Assembly: GCA_934132775.1 (NCBI GenBank)
Contig: CAKPAA010000015.1
Location: forward strand, 1 to 43,655
Direction of reading: 5' to 3'
Source of the DNA: an uncultured Clostridia bacterium
GTDB lineage: Bacteria; Bacillota; Clostridia; TANB77; UBA1234
Length of the DNA: 43,655 bases
Shown here: piece by piece, positions 32,502-40,878 of the stretch
Layout of the letters: each line of letters opens with the position of its first letter
How positions within the stretch are numbered: position 1 is the first letter of the stretch
The notes under the pieces: model-generated
The model's database searches: none
What the model saw: the letters and a program-made list of their open reading frames with translations, nothing else
Told to the model about the DNA's origin: nothing
Position numbers and translations under genes: made by a program

Positions 32502-35500
32502 CTATTTTCTTGTTACTGTATTTGTACCACAATTTGTAAACAAATTAGACGTATCAGCATTTGATGTGTTCCAACCAGATCCAACGTATATAGTTTTTAA
32601 TTTTCCAGAATCAGCAAAAGTTCCATTCATATCAGTAACATTAGATGTATTAAAACTACTTAAATCCAATGTTGTCAAAGATCTACAAGAGTTAAACGCA
32701 CCTTCTAAATTTGTAACTTTACTTGTATTAAAGCTTGTAACATTTACACTTTGTAATGCATAGCAAAAATAGAACAGTCCTTGCATTGACGTTACATTTG
32801 AAGTGTTAAAACTAGATAAATCGGCTGATTTCAAGCTATTACACTGTGCAAACATATCGTTCATATTTGTAACTTTACTTGTATTAAATTTAGATAAGTC
32901 CAATGTTGTTAATTTTGTACATCCTCTAAACATACATTGCATCTCTGTTACGAATGACGTATCTAAATTAGTAGTATCTATACTTTCTATATTGCTACAA
33001 GCGTGAAACCACAACGCTGTTGACTTCGGAAAAATAGGTGTTGCAAATTTTACATATTTTACACTATCTCTCTCATCATACCAAGGAGACAATGCCCAAA
33101 AGTTAAATGTTTGTGTAGAAATATCGCCGTACGAACTCTTAACTGCTTTTCCAGATAACTTATCCTCAACTCCTGAAAATACTAATGTTCCATCTGTATA
33201 TAATGTGACATATACCTTTCCCTGTCCAATCGTAAAATATGTTGTTGTATTCAAAATAGAATAATTACTTAACTTACCCTGACCGCCTGAAATTCCCGTA
33301 ATAGATGCTGTAACTGGGTATGTTCCCTCATCCTTTTGTGCCGTTCCAACAACACTTAACGTAATTATTTCATTTGGTACTCCTGTACTAATACTAGCTG
33401 ATGCTATATGATATGCTGCGTCATAATTAAATTTTGTATTACTCCAAACAACATTTATTGCTTTTTTATTTATCGTATATGCTTTTGTTGGGTTCGTTAT
33501 TTTGTAGTTATTTTTATTTGCATTTCCACCAGTTACACTTGCTATACTTACTGATGCTGTGTAACTTCCTGCATCTATCTTAGGGTCTATTTCAGTTAAT
33601 TTTATAGTTTCTGGTGATATTCCTGATGTCACACTTACTGTTGGCTTTTGAACTCCGCCATTATACGTAAACACAATTGTTGAACCCCAAGTTAATGAAA
33701 TACTTTTTGGTGAAATCGTAAATGATTTCACAGCTGTTGTCGCTCCATTATAGTTACTTGTTGGATCTATAACTGCATACATATAATAAGTTCCTGCATT
33801 TAACGTTAATGCACTTGTAACGTTTGTCCAATTTGCTCCGTTAGTATTAGAATTTGTTGTATTGTAATAATATGTGACCGTACTATTTCCAATATTTCCA
33901 CTTATCGTTGGTGTGCTCTTCGTTCCACCATAAGAATATCCATCCATATTTACACTTGGAGAAATATTCGCTTTTGCTATTGTAAATGTTTTTTCTATTG
34001 TTCCAGTATAATTTCCTTTAAATGTCATTGTAGCCGTTGCTTCACCTGCATTTGTGTTGTTTGCATACGAAAGTGTATAATCTGTTCCACTTGTTAATGT
34101 CTTAGAGCCATCTTTTACAGTTGCTGTAGGTATTTTTTTATTTCCATCATAAGTATATGAAGTCGTATTGAGCGAGGCTGTTAATGTGCTTGATGACTTT
34201 GTATTTATTGTAAAGTTTACTACCGTGCCACTTAAAACTAAATTGTAATTATTAGCCAAAAATGTTCCATTATCTTTTAATGCCAGCGTTCCTTTATTTA
34301 TTGCATATGTTCCAACATTTTCACCAGTTGTCCTCGATAAAGCACCGTTAAATGCAGGAGTTTGTCCACTTATCATTCCAGATGAAGTGTATACAAGCAC
34401 TGGATCATTTGATCCATATATTTTTGATTGTCCACTCGTTGGCACCACAGTCATTGTTTTCTTAGTTATTTCAAATGTTTTATCAACTTTTCCTGTGTAG
34501 TTTCCTTTATATGTTATTGTAACAGTTGATGTTCCAACATTTACATTATTTGTATATGCTATATCATAATCCGTTCCATTTACTAATGTTGTTCCATTAT
34601 CTTTTATTGTAATTGTTGGTCTTATTTCAGCCCCTGTGTATTCAAACTGTGTTTGATTTAAATTAACCGTGACACCACTTGAAGCTTTTGTTACAACTGT
34701 TCCGTTCCCACCATTACTTGAATCTGTTATATCTGTGAAAACTTTTTCATTATAATTTGCTTTTGTTGCAGTTACTGTAACGCCAATATATTTTCCAATA
34801 AGACCTTTACCAACTTTATACGTTGCACTATTCGTTGAATCTGCTATTGTCGCACCTGTTGTAGCACTAGCAGATGTTGCTGACCACCAACTATATTGTA
34901 AAGTGCATCCTGTCGGAATAATTGCAGTTGAACTTACCGTTAATGTTTGATCATAAACTGCATTGCCCATTATCGAAACGCTTCCTGACATATTCCCCTT
35001 TGTTATTGTGAATGCTTTTGCCGGTGTTGTTGCACTCTTATAGTTTGTTGAAGCACTAACAACTGCATACATATAATATTTTCCAACATCTAGTCCAGTC
35101 GCATCCGTTATTTCGGCCCAATTTTTGCCACCAGTCGTTGAATTTGATGTTGTTACGTAATAAGTAACTGGTGAATTTTCAATATTTCCATTTACACTTG
35201 GTGTTGGCTTAATACCGCCATAAACATAGTTTTCCATATTAAGTGTTGGAGAAATTCCTATTTTTTCAATTGTTATTTTATTACTTCCTATTTTTTCAAT
35301 ACCATAAATAGTCTTAATATAATAATACACTATTGTTTCACCAGCATTTGTTCTTGTTGGTTTTACTGATGTGCCAGCCGTTTCGTAATTGCTTGCCGTT
35401 AGTGGAGTGTTAACGCTATAATATATTGAATATCCACTAACCAAGTTTTTTACAGTTAATTCAAAAGTTTTTTCATTTCCGTCATACACACCATAATAAT

Positions 35501-36584
35501 CTGCTGAATTTATTAAAATTTCTTTTACTCTTATTTCAAATTTTGTAGATGCGTTTTCTAATTCATAATTGTCTGGCTTTCCATTTGTTACACTGTCTAT
35601 GCTTGCATTTGCAGTATACTCACCACCTACCATTGCTGCACCTGTTATTTTTAACTTTATCTGTTCTCCTGCAACACCAACTACTTTGGCAGATGGTACA
35701 TGAGTTCTACCATCATAATCAAACACTGTTGAACTCCATTCAATACTTACCTTTTTCTTTTCTATGGTCCACGGAATATTGATATTTTTTCCGCCACCAC
35801 CAACCCAAGCATAGTTTTCAGGATCTTTTAGCATAACAACAACATTACCAGTTCCAGCATTTTTACGCTTATTATTTACAATTGTCATTGTTGCTTCATC
35901 AAAGCCAGAAAGCACTGCTGTTTGCTCCTGACCATTATAAGTGTAAGTGCCTGTAACAGTCGGCTTTTGAATCTTCGTTTTATTATCCGAAGATTGATTT
36001 CCACCCATTGAAGCATCAAGCAAATTTCCGTTAGCATCAACCGTTATCGTCTTTAATTTGTCCCCAATAGTTACATCATGGTCGCCCGAATCATACATAA
36101 TATCTATATCAACTGTGCTATCTTGATTTATATAATATCCATTTTTATATGAATAAGGTGGCCAGGTAAAAACGGTTCCATCATCAGTTACTGCATAAAC
36201 TAAATTTACACCAGTATCTCTCGGAGTATTTACTTTAAGCTCAGGTAGCTCAAAATCAAAATTTGCATTATCTTTAATTATCGTATACTCTGGCACTTCA
36301 TCTTTTTTCACAAAATCCAATTCACTAGAACCACCATCAGCTATATAATTGTATATTTGACCATTTGTATACAACTTTCCTTTCGGAATCGTCTCTCCTC
36401 TAACTTTAACTAATCTCTCTTCTATTGCATCTTCAACATTTTTAACATTGTTCACATACCTAGTATAATTAGTCTTACTTATTGCTGAAACCGAAGCAAA
36501 ATATGTTATTGAGGCCAATATTATTATAAGTATAATCGTTATAACAAGAGAAATCAGCGACACGCCTCTTTTGTTCTTTAACAT
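32502..36584 (-). CDS. Giant surface adhesin: prepilin-like N-terminus, MBG/YDG-type repeats, BspA-type leucine-rich repeats
   Basis: A 1360-aa protein. Residues 1-35 look like a type IV prepilin start: basic KNKRG, then VSLISLVITIILIIILASIT, although position +5 is Ser, not Glu. Residues 35-190 match the same part of the protein at 40.9-42.3 kb (a YNY-GGSSE block, then NTPxDTGV and WPPYSYxN). The middle (about 205-1120) is a chain of about ten beta-sandwich repeats with YNGxxxxP, GTYxxxASI and ITKKxM-type boundaries, as in MBG/YDG adhesins. The C-terminus (about 1180-1340) holds BspA/DUF285 repeats with the LDLSxFNTSxVTxMxxMF period. These are usually host- or partner-binding modules. AGGAGG precedes the ATG. 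Confidence 0.82.
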   Translation of the reverse strand: MLKNKRGVSLISLVITIILIIILASITYFASVSAISKTNYTRYVNNVKNVEDAIEERLVKVRGETIPKGKLYTNGQIYNYIADGGSSELDFVKKDEVPEYTIIKDNANFDFELPELKVNTPRDTGVNLVYAVTDDGTVFTWPPYSYKNGYYINQDSTVDIDIMYDSGDHDVTIGDKLKTITVDANGNLLDASMGGNQSSDNKTKIQKPTVTGTYTYNGQEQTAVLSGFDEATMTIVNNKRKNAGTGNVVVMLKDPENYAWVGGGGKNINIPWTIEKKKVSIEWSSTVFDYDGRTHVPSAKVVGVAGEQIKLKITGAAMVGGEYTANASIDSVTNGKPDNYELENASTKFEIRVKEILINSADYYGVYDGNEKTFELTVKNLVSGYSIYYSVNTPLTASNYETAGTSVKPTRTNAGETIVYYYIKTIYGIEKIGSNKITIEKIGISPTLNMENYVYGGIKPTPSVNGNIENSPVTYYVTTSNSTTGGKNWAEITDATGLDVGKYYMYAVVSASTNYKSATTPAKAFTITKGNMSGSVSIMGNAVYDQTLTVSSTAIIPTGCTLQYSWWSATSASATTGATIADSTNSATYKVGKGLIGKYIGVTVTATKANYNEKVFTDITDSSNGGNGTVVTKASSGVTVNLNQTQFEYTGAEIRPTITIKDNGTTLVNGTDYDIAYTNNVNVGTSTVTITYKGNYTGKVDKTFEITKKTMTVVPTSGQSKIYGSNDPVLVYTSSGMISGQTPAFNGALSRTTGENVGTYAINKGTLALKDNGTFLANNYNLVLSGTVVNFTINTKSSSTLTASLNTTSYTYDGNKKIPTATVKDGSKTLTSGTDYTLSYANNTNAGEATATMTFKGNYTGTIEKTFTIAKANISPSVNMDGYSYGGTKSTPTISGNIGNSTVTYYYNTTNSNTNGANWTNVTSALTLNAGTYYMYAVIDPTSNYNGATTAVKSFTISPKSISLTWGSTIVFTYNGGVQKPTVSVTSGISPETIKLTEIDPKIDAGSYTASVSIASVTGGNANKNNYKITNPTKAYTINKKAINVVWSNTKFNYDAAYHIASASISTGVPNEIITLSVVGTAQKDEGTYPVTASITGISGGQGKLSNYSILNTTTYFTIGQGKVYVTLYTDGTLVFSGVEDKLSGKAVKSSYGDISTQTFNFWALSPWYDERDSVKYVKFATPIFPKSTALWFHACSNIESIDTTNLDTSFVTEMQCMFRGCTKLTTLDLSKFNTSKVTNMNDMFAQCNSLKSADLSSFNTSNVTSMQGLFYFCYALQSVNVTSFNTSKVTNLEGAFNSCRSLTTLDLSSFNTSNVTDMNGTFADSGKLKTIYVGSGWNTSNADTSNLFTNCGTNTVTRK

Positions 36585-36924
36585 TTTTATCCTCCTATCT
36601 CAAATATTTTATAATCAAAATATTTTTTACGTAAAAACTTGCATCACATACTCAATATAATTCTAACTTTTTTTACTAAAATTTTCAATAATTGTTTTTA
36701 AGGAAATATAAATAAATTTTCAGATTTTCGACCATCAAGAGATTTCGACTAAAAGGAAGAAAATCTCTCGCAATAAATTAAAGTTTTTTATACAATAGAA
36801 AAAGAAAAAAACATACATAAAAAATTGCTAAATTCATTACTTTTTGTCGTGCCTTAATCTCCCCAAATAATATTTCATAAAATTTTAATTTTTATATTGA
36901 CATACGTTAGCAAGTTTCCCATTG
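36585..36924. other. Intergenic region upstream of the giant adhesin
   Basis: No gene. It contains copy 2 of the dispersed element and a possible but weak promoter near 36605-36645. The word GCAAGTTTTTA (minus strand) is shared with the rsmA promoter region. Confidence 0.45.
36730..36846 (-). repeat. Copy 2 of a dispersed intergenic element
   Basis: Matches 9302-9408 (about 75-80% by eye). AGAGATTT and AAATCTCT within it form an 8-bp inverted repeat, partly kept in copy 1. Confidence 0.55.
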
Positions 36925-36971
36925 CAAAAAACAACCTTCAACTTATCTAATAAGATAAATCAAAGGTTGTT
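36925..36971 (-). terminator. Terminator of the ComEC-like hydrolase gene
   Basis: AACAACCTT (36930-36938) pairs with AAGGTTGTT (36963-36971), with a nested TTATCT/AGATAA stem and six T on the minus strand. Confidence 0.82.
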
Positions 36972-36978
36972 TAATCAA

Positions 36979-37980
36979 TTACTTTTTCTTATCGCCGTCA
37001 AGGTGAATATCCAAAGTTTCAATATTATAATTTTCACCGTCACTAGTGATATGAATAGTGCCCTGAGTATCAGTTCTGTAAATAGTTACATTATACTCAT
37101 TAAGCAAATCCATAGTTTCCTTATGAGGATGCCCATAAGAATTACCCTCACCAAGCGAAATAACAGCAACTTCCGGCTTTGTCTGTTCGATAAAATCCTC
37201 AGACGTACTAGTTCTTGAACCGTGATGACCAACTTTCAAAACGTCAATATCATTCCACAAACGTTTCTCTTCATTTTCAATCTCTGCATCACCAGTAAAC
37301 AAGAATTTATTATCACCATTTGTAACTTCAATAACAATAGAAGTCAAATTCAATTCTTTGGCATCATTATCAATTGACATTACTTCACAAGTTGCACTTC
37401 CAAGTGTAAACTTATCTCCAATCTTAGGAGCCACAATTTCCAAATTCTTATTTTCAGCAGACTTCAAAACAGACTTATATGTAGCAGAAGTATACTCTTT
37501 CGATGGCATATAGAAATTTTCAATATTGAAATTATCTATCACATCGTCAAGTCCACCAATGTGATCCTCGTGTGCGTGAGTGCCGATTAAATAGTCAATC
37601 GTGTCAATGCCCATACTTTTAAGCTCATTCACAATCAACTTGCCATCAGCATTATTTCCCGCATCAATCAACATATTCTGATCATCGCATCTAAGCAAAA
37701 TAGAATCAGCTTGACCAACATCAAAATAATATATGTTTAGGTTGCCTACATTTTCATTAGTATTGTTATCAACATTCGAACTAATGTCAGGTAATGTATT
37801 TTCAACATTTCCACTAATGTTTTCTTCATTACCCGAACTTGGATTATCAAATCCAATATTATCAATATATCCCCTTAAATCACTATTTCCTGCATAAAAA
37901 GCAAAAAGCAAAAAAACAACAAGTGCAATAAATTTAGTAAATGCACTTTGTGTCTGCTTTTGAGTGTTCTTCTTTCTCAT
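36979..37980 (-). CDS. Secreted ComEC-like metallo-beta-lactamase-fold hydrolase
   Basis: A 333-aa protein with an N-terminal membrane segment (about residues 14-32), an Asn/Ser-rich linker to about 80, and a metallo-beta-lactamase-fold domain. The start NIYYFDVGQADSILL, the zinc motif THAHEDHIGG (near 135-144), FTGDAE and VGHHGS are those of the C-terminal hydrolase of ComEC. The DNA channel (Competence) domain of ComEC is missing. Such stand-alone proteins may be extracellular nucleases or phosphodiesterases; the substrate is unproven. The ATG at 37980 has GGGAGG upstream (the frame is open to 38031). It follows maf by about 80 bp. Confidence 0.82.
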   Translation of the reverse strand: MRKKNTQKQTQSAFTKFIALVVFLLFAFYAGNSDLRGYIDNIGFDNPSSGNEENISGNVENTLPDISSNVDNNTNENVGNLNIYYFDVGQADSILLRCDDQNMLIDAGNNADGKLIVNELKSMGIDTIDYLIGTHAHEDHIGGLDDVIDNFNIENFYMPSKEYTSATYKSVLKSAENKNLEIVAPKIGDKFTLGSATCEVMSIDNDAKELNLTSIVIEVTNGDNKFLFTGDAEIENEEKRLWNDIDVLKVGHHGSRTSTSEDFIEQTKPEVAVISLGEGNSYGHPHKETMDLLNEYNVTIYRTDTQGTIHITSDGENYNIETLDIHLDGDKKK

Positions 37981-38058
37981 TTGATTATCCTCCCAATACA
38001 AAAATAACTTTAAAAAGTTAACAAATGCCAATCTAGCAATAAACTAATTCTTTGAGTA

Positions 38059-38637
38059 CTACACAATATTCTCCTTTTTCAAAATACTGTATACAAGATG
38101 TACCGGTAACCCCATTACCGTTGCAAAACTACCGTCAATTTTATCAATGTGCACAGCAAATTCCTGTTGAATAGCATATGCTCCAGCCTTATCCCACGCA
38201 TTTCCAGTGTCAAGCCAAGCATCAATCTCAGCATCAGACAAATCACTCACGTGAACAGCAGTAACATCAGCATCAACAATTTCTTTAACCTTAGTGCCAT
38301 TTTTAATAATAACAGAAACACCTGTCATTACCTTATGCTCTCTACCACTAATAAGTTTCAGCATTTGAACAGCATTTTCTCTGTCCTTAGGTTTACCCAA
38401 AATTTTGTCATCCACCACAACAATAGTATCACTACCAATAATAACACAATCCTCTGAGACCTTATTGCAAACAGCATTTGCCTTTTGACTAGCAATAGCC
38501 TTTACCTTTTCAATAGGTTTCAAAGAACTATCAACACACTCGTCAGCATCACTTACTACAATATCAAAGTTACTAGTAATAAGAGAAAGAAGCTCTTTTC
38601 TTCTTGGCGATTTCGAAGCTAAAATTATTTTCACCAT
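38059..38637 (-). CDS. maf: Maf-family nucleotide pyrophosphatase
   Basis: A 192-aa Maf protein. IILASKSPRRKELL at the N-terminus, SDADE, SQKANAV and GSDTIVVVDDKILGKPKD are family signatures. WDKAGAYAIQ follows, then DGSFATVMGLPV near the end. Maf proteins hydrolyse non-canonical or pyrimidine nucleoside triphosphates, and in Bacillus Maf is linked to septum formation. Start: ATG at 38637, after GGAGGG. The ORF extends four codons further upstream. Confidence 0.9.
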   Translation of the reverse strand: MVKIILASKSPRRKELLSLITSNFDIVVSDADECVDSSLKPIEKVKAIASQKANAVCNKVSEDCVIIGSDTIVVVDDKILGKPKDRENAVQMLKLISGREHKVMTGVSVIIKNGTKVKEIVDADVTAVHVSDLSDAEIDAWLDTGNAWDKAGAYAIQQEFAVHIDKIDGSFATVMGLPVHLVYSILKKENIV

Positions 38638-38676
38638 ACTTCCCTCCAAAATATTTAAAATCTTCGTCTATTATAT

Positions 38677-38708
38677 AAAAAGCTCCATTGCAATTCAAGC
38701 AATAGAGC
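38677..38708 (-). terminator. Terminator after lemA
   Basis: GCTCCATTGC (38682-38691) pairs with GCAATAGAGC (38699-38708, one mismatch), with a T run on the minus strand. It lies between lemA and maf. Confidence 0.7.
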
Positions 38709-38809
38709 AGATTTTTATAAAATTTTATATATGTAAAATTAAGGAAGCATCATCAATATACTAAAATTTATATAGCATATAATCTTCCAATTCACATCCC
38801 AAAACTTCA

Positions 38810-39373
38810 TTAGTCAAAAGAAACTTGTGGAACATCAGAAGCATTATCTGATGCCTCAAAATATTTAGAAGTTTCAAAATCAAACATATTAGCAATTATA
38901 TTTGATGGGAACTTTCCAATGTATGTATTATAAGATCTTACAGCATTGTTGTAATTTCTCCTTGCAACAGCAATACGATTTTCAGTTCCAGCAAGTTCAT
39001 CTGCAAGTTGTGTAAAATTAGCAGATGACTTCAAATCAGGATAATTTTCAACCACAACAAGCAATGCATTTAGTGAAGAAGTTAATTCATCATTAGCCTC
39101 AGATTTTTCATCGATAGTATTTGCATTTATTAACTTAGTTCTTGCATCAATTACTTTATCAATAGTCTCTGTTTCATGTGAAGCAAAGCCTTTAACAGTG
39201 CTAACCAAATTTGGTATCAAATCACACCTTCTTTGAAGCGTAACATCTAAATTTGCATATGCACCATCTACTGCTTCTCTTCTTGAAACTAAGCCGTTAT
39301 ATTTGCTTACTAGTGTAACCACTATAACAACCAAAATTACTAAAATAATTTCCCAAACGCCAAACTTTTTCAT
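38810..39373 (-). CDS. lemA: LemA family membrane protein
   Basis: A 187-aa protein with an N-terminal membrane segment (about residues 6-24) and a coiled, helical extracellular or cytoplasmic domain: NGLVSRREAVDGAYANLDVTLQRRCDLIPNLV and LADELAGTENRIAVARRNYNNAVRSYN are characteristic of LemA. Function is not settled. It is often encoded next to TPM-domain proteins, as here (36 bp after the TPM gene). GAGGAGG precedes the ATG. Confidence 0.9.
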   Translation of the reverse strand: MKKFGVWEIILVILVVIVVTLVSKYNGLVSRREAVDGAYANLDVTLQRRCDLIPNLVSTVKGFASHETETIDKVIDARTKLINANTIDEKSEANDELTSSLNALLVVVENYPDLKSSANFTQLADELAGTENRIAVARRNYNNAVRSYNTYIGKFPSNIIANMFDFETSKYFEASDNASDVPQVSFD

Positions 39374-39408
39374 TTAAAATTCCTCCTCAATATTATAATT
39401 TTATAGCT

Positions 39409-40365
39409 CTAAAAACTTCTAGAACTACCACCTCCGCCAGAGTGACCACCACCACCAGAATGGCCACCTCCTGAGTAACCTCCACCAGAGTATCTTCCAG
39501 GACCTCCACCAAAAAGAAGCATACAGAAAAAATATATTACAAACACATTAATAAACTGCATTACTTTTCCTATAATTGCAATTCCTATTAAATGTATAAA
39601 TATATTTGGAACACCTAAAAAATGAAAAAAGCCTCCAAAAGTAACAGCCAAAAGTTTCTTTAATGTCATTCTGCCAAATAACATATTATATAAACTTGAA
39701 AACCAAATAAGACTAATAACTCCATACACAATATAAATTGTAAGTCTACCAAAACTCAAGTTTTCCTCCATACGTGTGTAAGAATTTCCACTTAATTTAG
39801 TTGCTTCCTGATTGGTTACTTTAACATCATACTCATCCTCAACTTCTTTAAGTATGGCCGTAAAACCATTCTTAATACCCTCATTCCACTTATCCTCTTT
39901 TAAATATGGAATAATATACTCATCCTGGATTCTACCAGTTTTACCATCTGGTAAAGCCCCTTCCAAGCCATAACCAACTTCAACTCTAAACTGCCTTTCT
40001 TCAAATGCCAAAAGCAAAAGCACACCATTATCCTTATCTTTGTCACCAATACCCCACTCATTAAACAGCGTATTAGCATAGTCTTCCAAAGAATCACCAT
40101 TTAAACTTTTAATAGTAACAACAACAATTTGCGCACCAGTCTTATTATTCAAATCGACATTGCAATTAACAATAAAATTCTTAGTTTCAGTTGTAAGCAA
40201 ATTAGCATAATCGGCAACATAAAAATCCTTAGTAGGCTCAACAACAGCAAACGAAACCAAAGAAAAAGATAAAATAATTAAAGTCAAACAAAACATAGCA
40301 AAAACTTTAAAAAAGTTCATTTGTTTAACAAAAAAATTAAAACAAACCTTTCTAGAAATCAACAA
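39409..40365 (-). CDS. TPM-domain membrane protein with glycine-rich tail
   Basis: A 318-aa YgcG-type protein: signal segment (about residues 17-40), TPM domain (about 45-190; FYVADYANLL, NNKTGAQIVVVTIKSLNG, FNEWGIGDKDKDNGVLLLLA, RQFRVEVGYGLEGALPD), membrane segments at about 200-290 and a tail of GGG, SGGGG and SRSF. The tail is typical of the family. The ORF starts at TTG 40365, with AAGGGGG just before. The ATG at 40320 lacks a ribosome site, so I kept the TTG. Co-transcribed with lemA. TPM domains have been linked to phosphatase-like or photosystem repair roles, not clear in clostridia. Confidence 0.85.
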   Translation of the reverse strand: MLISRKVCFNFFVKQMNFFKVFAMFCLTLIILSFSLVSFAVVEPTKDFYVADYANLLTTETKNFIVNCNVDLNNKTGAQIVVVTIKSLNGDSLEDYANTLFNEWGIGDKDKDNGVLLLLAFEERQFRVEVGYGLEGALPDGKTGRIQDEYIIPYLKEDKWNEGIKNGFTAILKEVEDEYDVKVTNQEATKLSGNSYTRMEENLSFGRLTIYIVYGVISLIWFSSLYNMLFGRMTLKKLLAVTFGGFFHFLGVPNIFIHLIGIAIIGKVMQFINVFVIYFFCMLLFGGGPGRYSGGGYSGGGHSGGGGHSGGGGSSRSF

Positions 40366-40442
40366 CTCACCCCCTTTTAGGAAAATAAAATTCTAATTAA
40401 ATTACAATATATAGAATACTATAACTAAGTTTTAAAAACAAC

Positions 40443-40474
40443 AAAAAAACGCCACTTTTGAAGTGACGCTCAAA
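40443..40474 (-). terminator. Terminator downstream of the DGR-type locus
   Basis: AACGCCACTT and AAGTGACGCT pair around a short loop, with seven T on the minus strand (A at 40443-40449). Confidence 0.75.
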
Positions 40475-40546
40475 AATAGTGCTAGATTTGCACTCCCTTT
40501 CGAGAATTAACCTACTAACAAATGCAGTCATCTATTTTTTGTTTAT

Positions 40547-40568
40547 ACTTAAATTTATAAATTTAAGT
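40547..40568. repeat. Perfect 22-bp palindrome
   Basis: ACTTAAATTTA and its exact complement, joined without a spacer. A possible protein-binding site or cruciform. Confidence 0.7.
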
Positions 40569-40630
40569 AAAGGACACTAGTCTGTTTCTAATTTTCTCAC
40601 ATATAGCCATTAGTTATATATCCGCAAGTT

Positions 40631-40834
40631 TTAGAAGCTGTAAGGGCGCACTCCATACGAAAACGTACGGACGTTGACGCCCGAGTGGTACAAGTTGCCG
40701 ACGTTGACATTGCTAGAGTTAGCATTGCGCATGTTGAAGTTAGCATTGCTAGAATTTGCATTAACGTACGGCAAAGCCAACCTTTGACAACTATGCCCTC
40801 GTGGCAATGGGATTGTTCGCTCATACATTGCCAC
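40631..40834 (-). pseudogene. Second, Asn-rich copy of the variable region (template-like or decayed target end)
   Basis: Bases 40644-40780 align without gaps to 40967-41103 of the surface-protein gene (about 72% identity, 38 differences, counted by hand). In the matching frame the copy reads NANSSNANFNMRNANSSNVNV with GVRP near the end, then stops. There is no real gene start: a short frame begins at a GTG (40834). In the upstream half 11 of 15 differences fall where this copy has A on the coding strand, as for a DGR template. In the half near the GVRP end differences are mixed. Two hairpins sit beside it: 40801-40834 (9-bp stem) and 40844-40874 (11-bp stem). Confidence 0.6.
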
Positions 40835-40843
40835 GTACTAGCT

Positions 40844-40874
40844 TGTGCAAGCAGACCATAAGCCTGCTCGCACA
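40844..40874 (-). repeat. GC-rich hairpin between the target gene and the second copy
   Basis: TGTGCAAGCAG (40844-40854) pairs with CTGCTCGCACA (40864-40874), one G-U pair, 9-nt loop. It starts 5 bp after the target-gene stop. There is no T run, so a terminator is less likely. Confidence 0.6.
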
Positions 40875-40878
40875 CGTC

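Noticed and set aside
36895..36920. TTGACA followed by GCAAGTTT as a plus-strand promoter
   Set aside because: It resembles the mecA promoter but lacks a -10 at proper spacing, and no plus-strand gene follows.
40597..40875. A 92-aa minus-strand frame over the second variable-region copy
   Set aside because: It is in a different frame from the homologous NANSSN-type reading and shows no family features.
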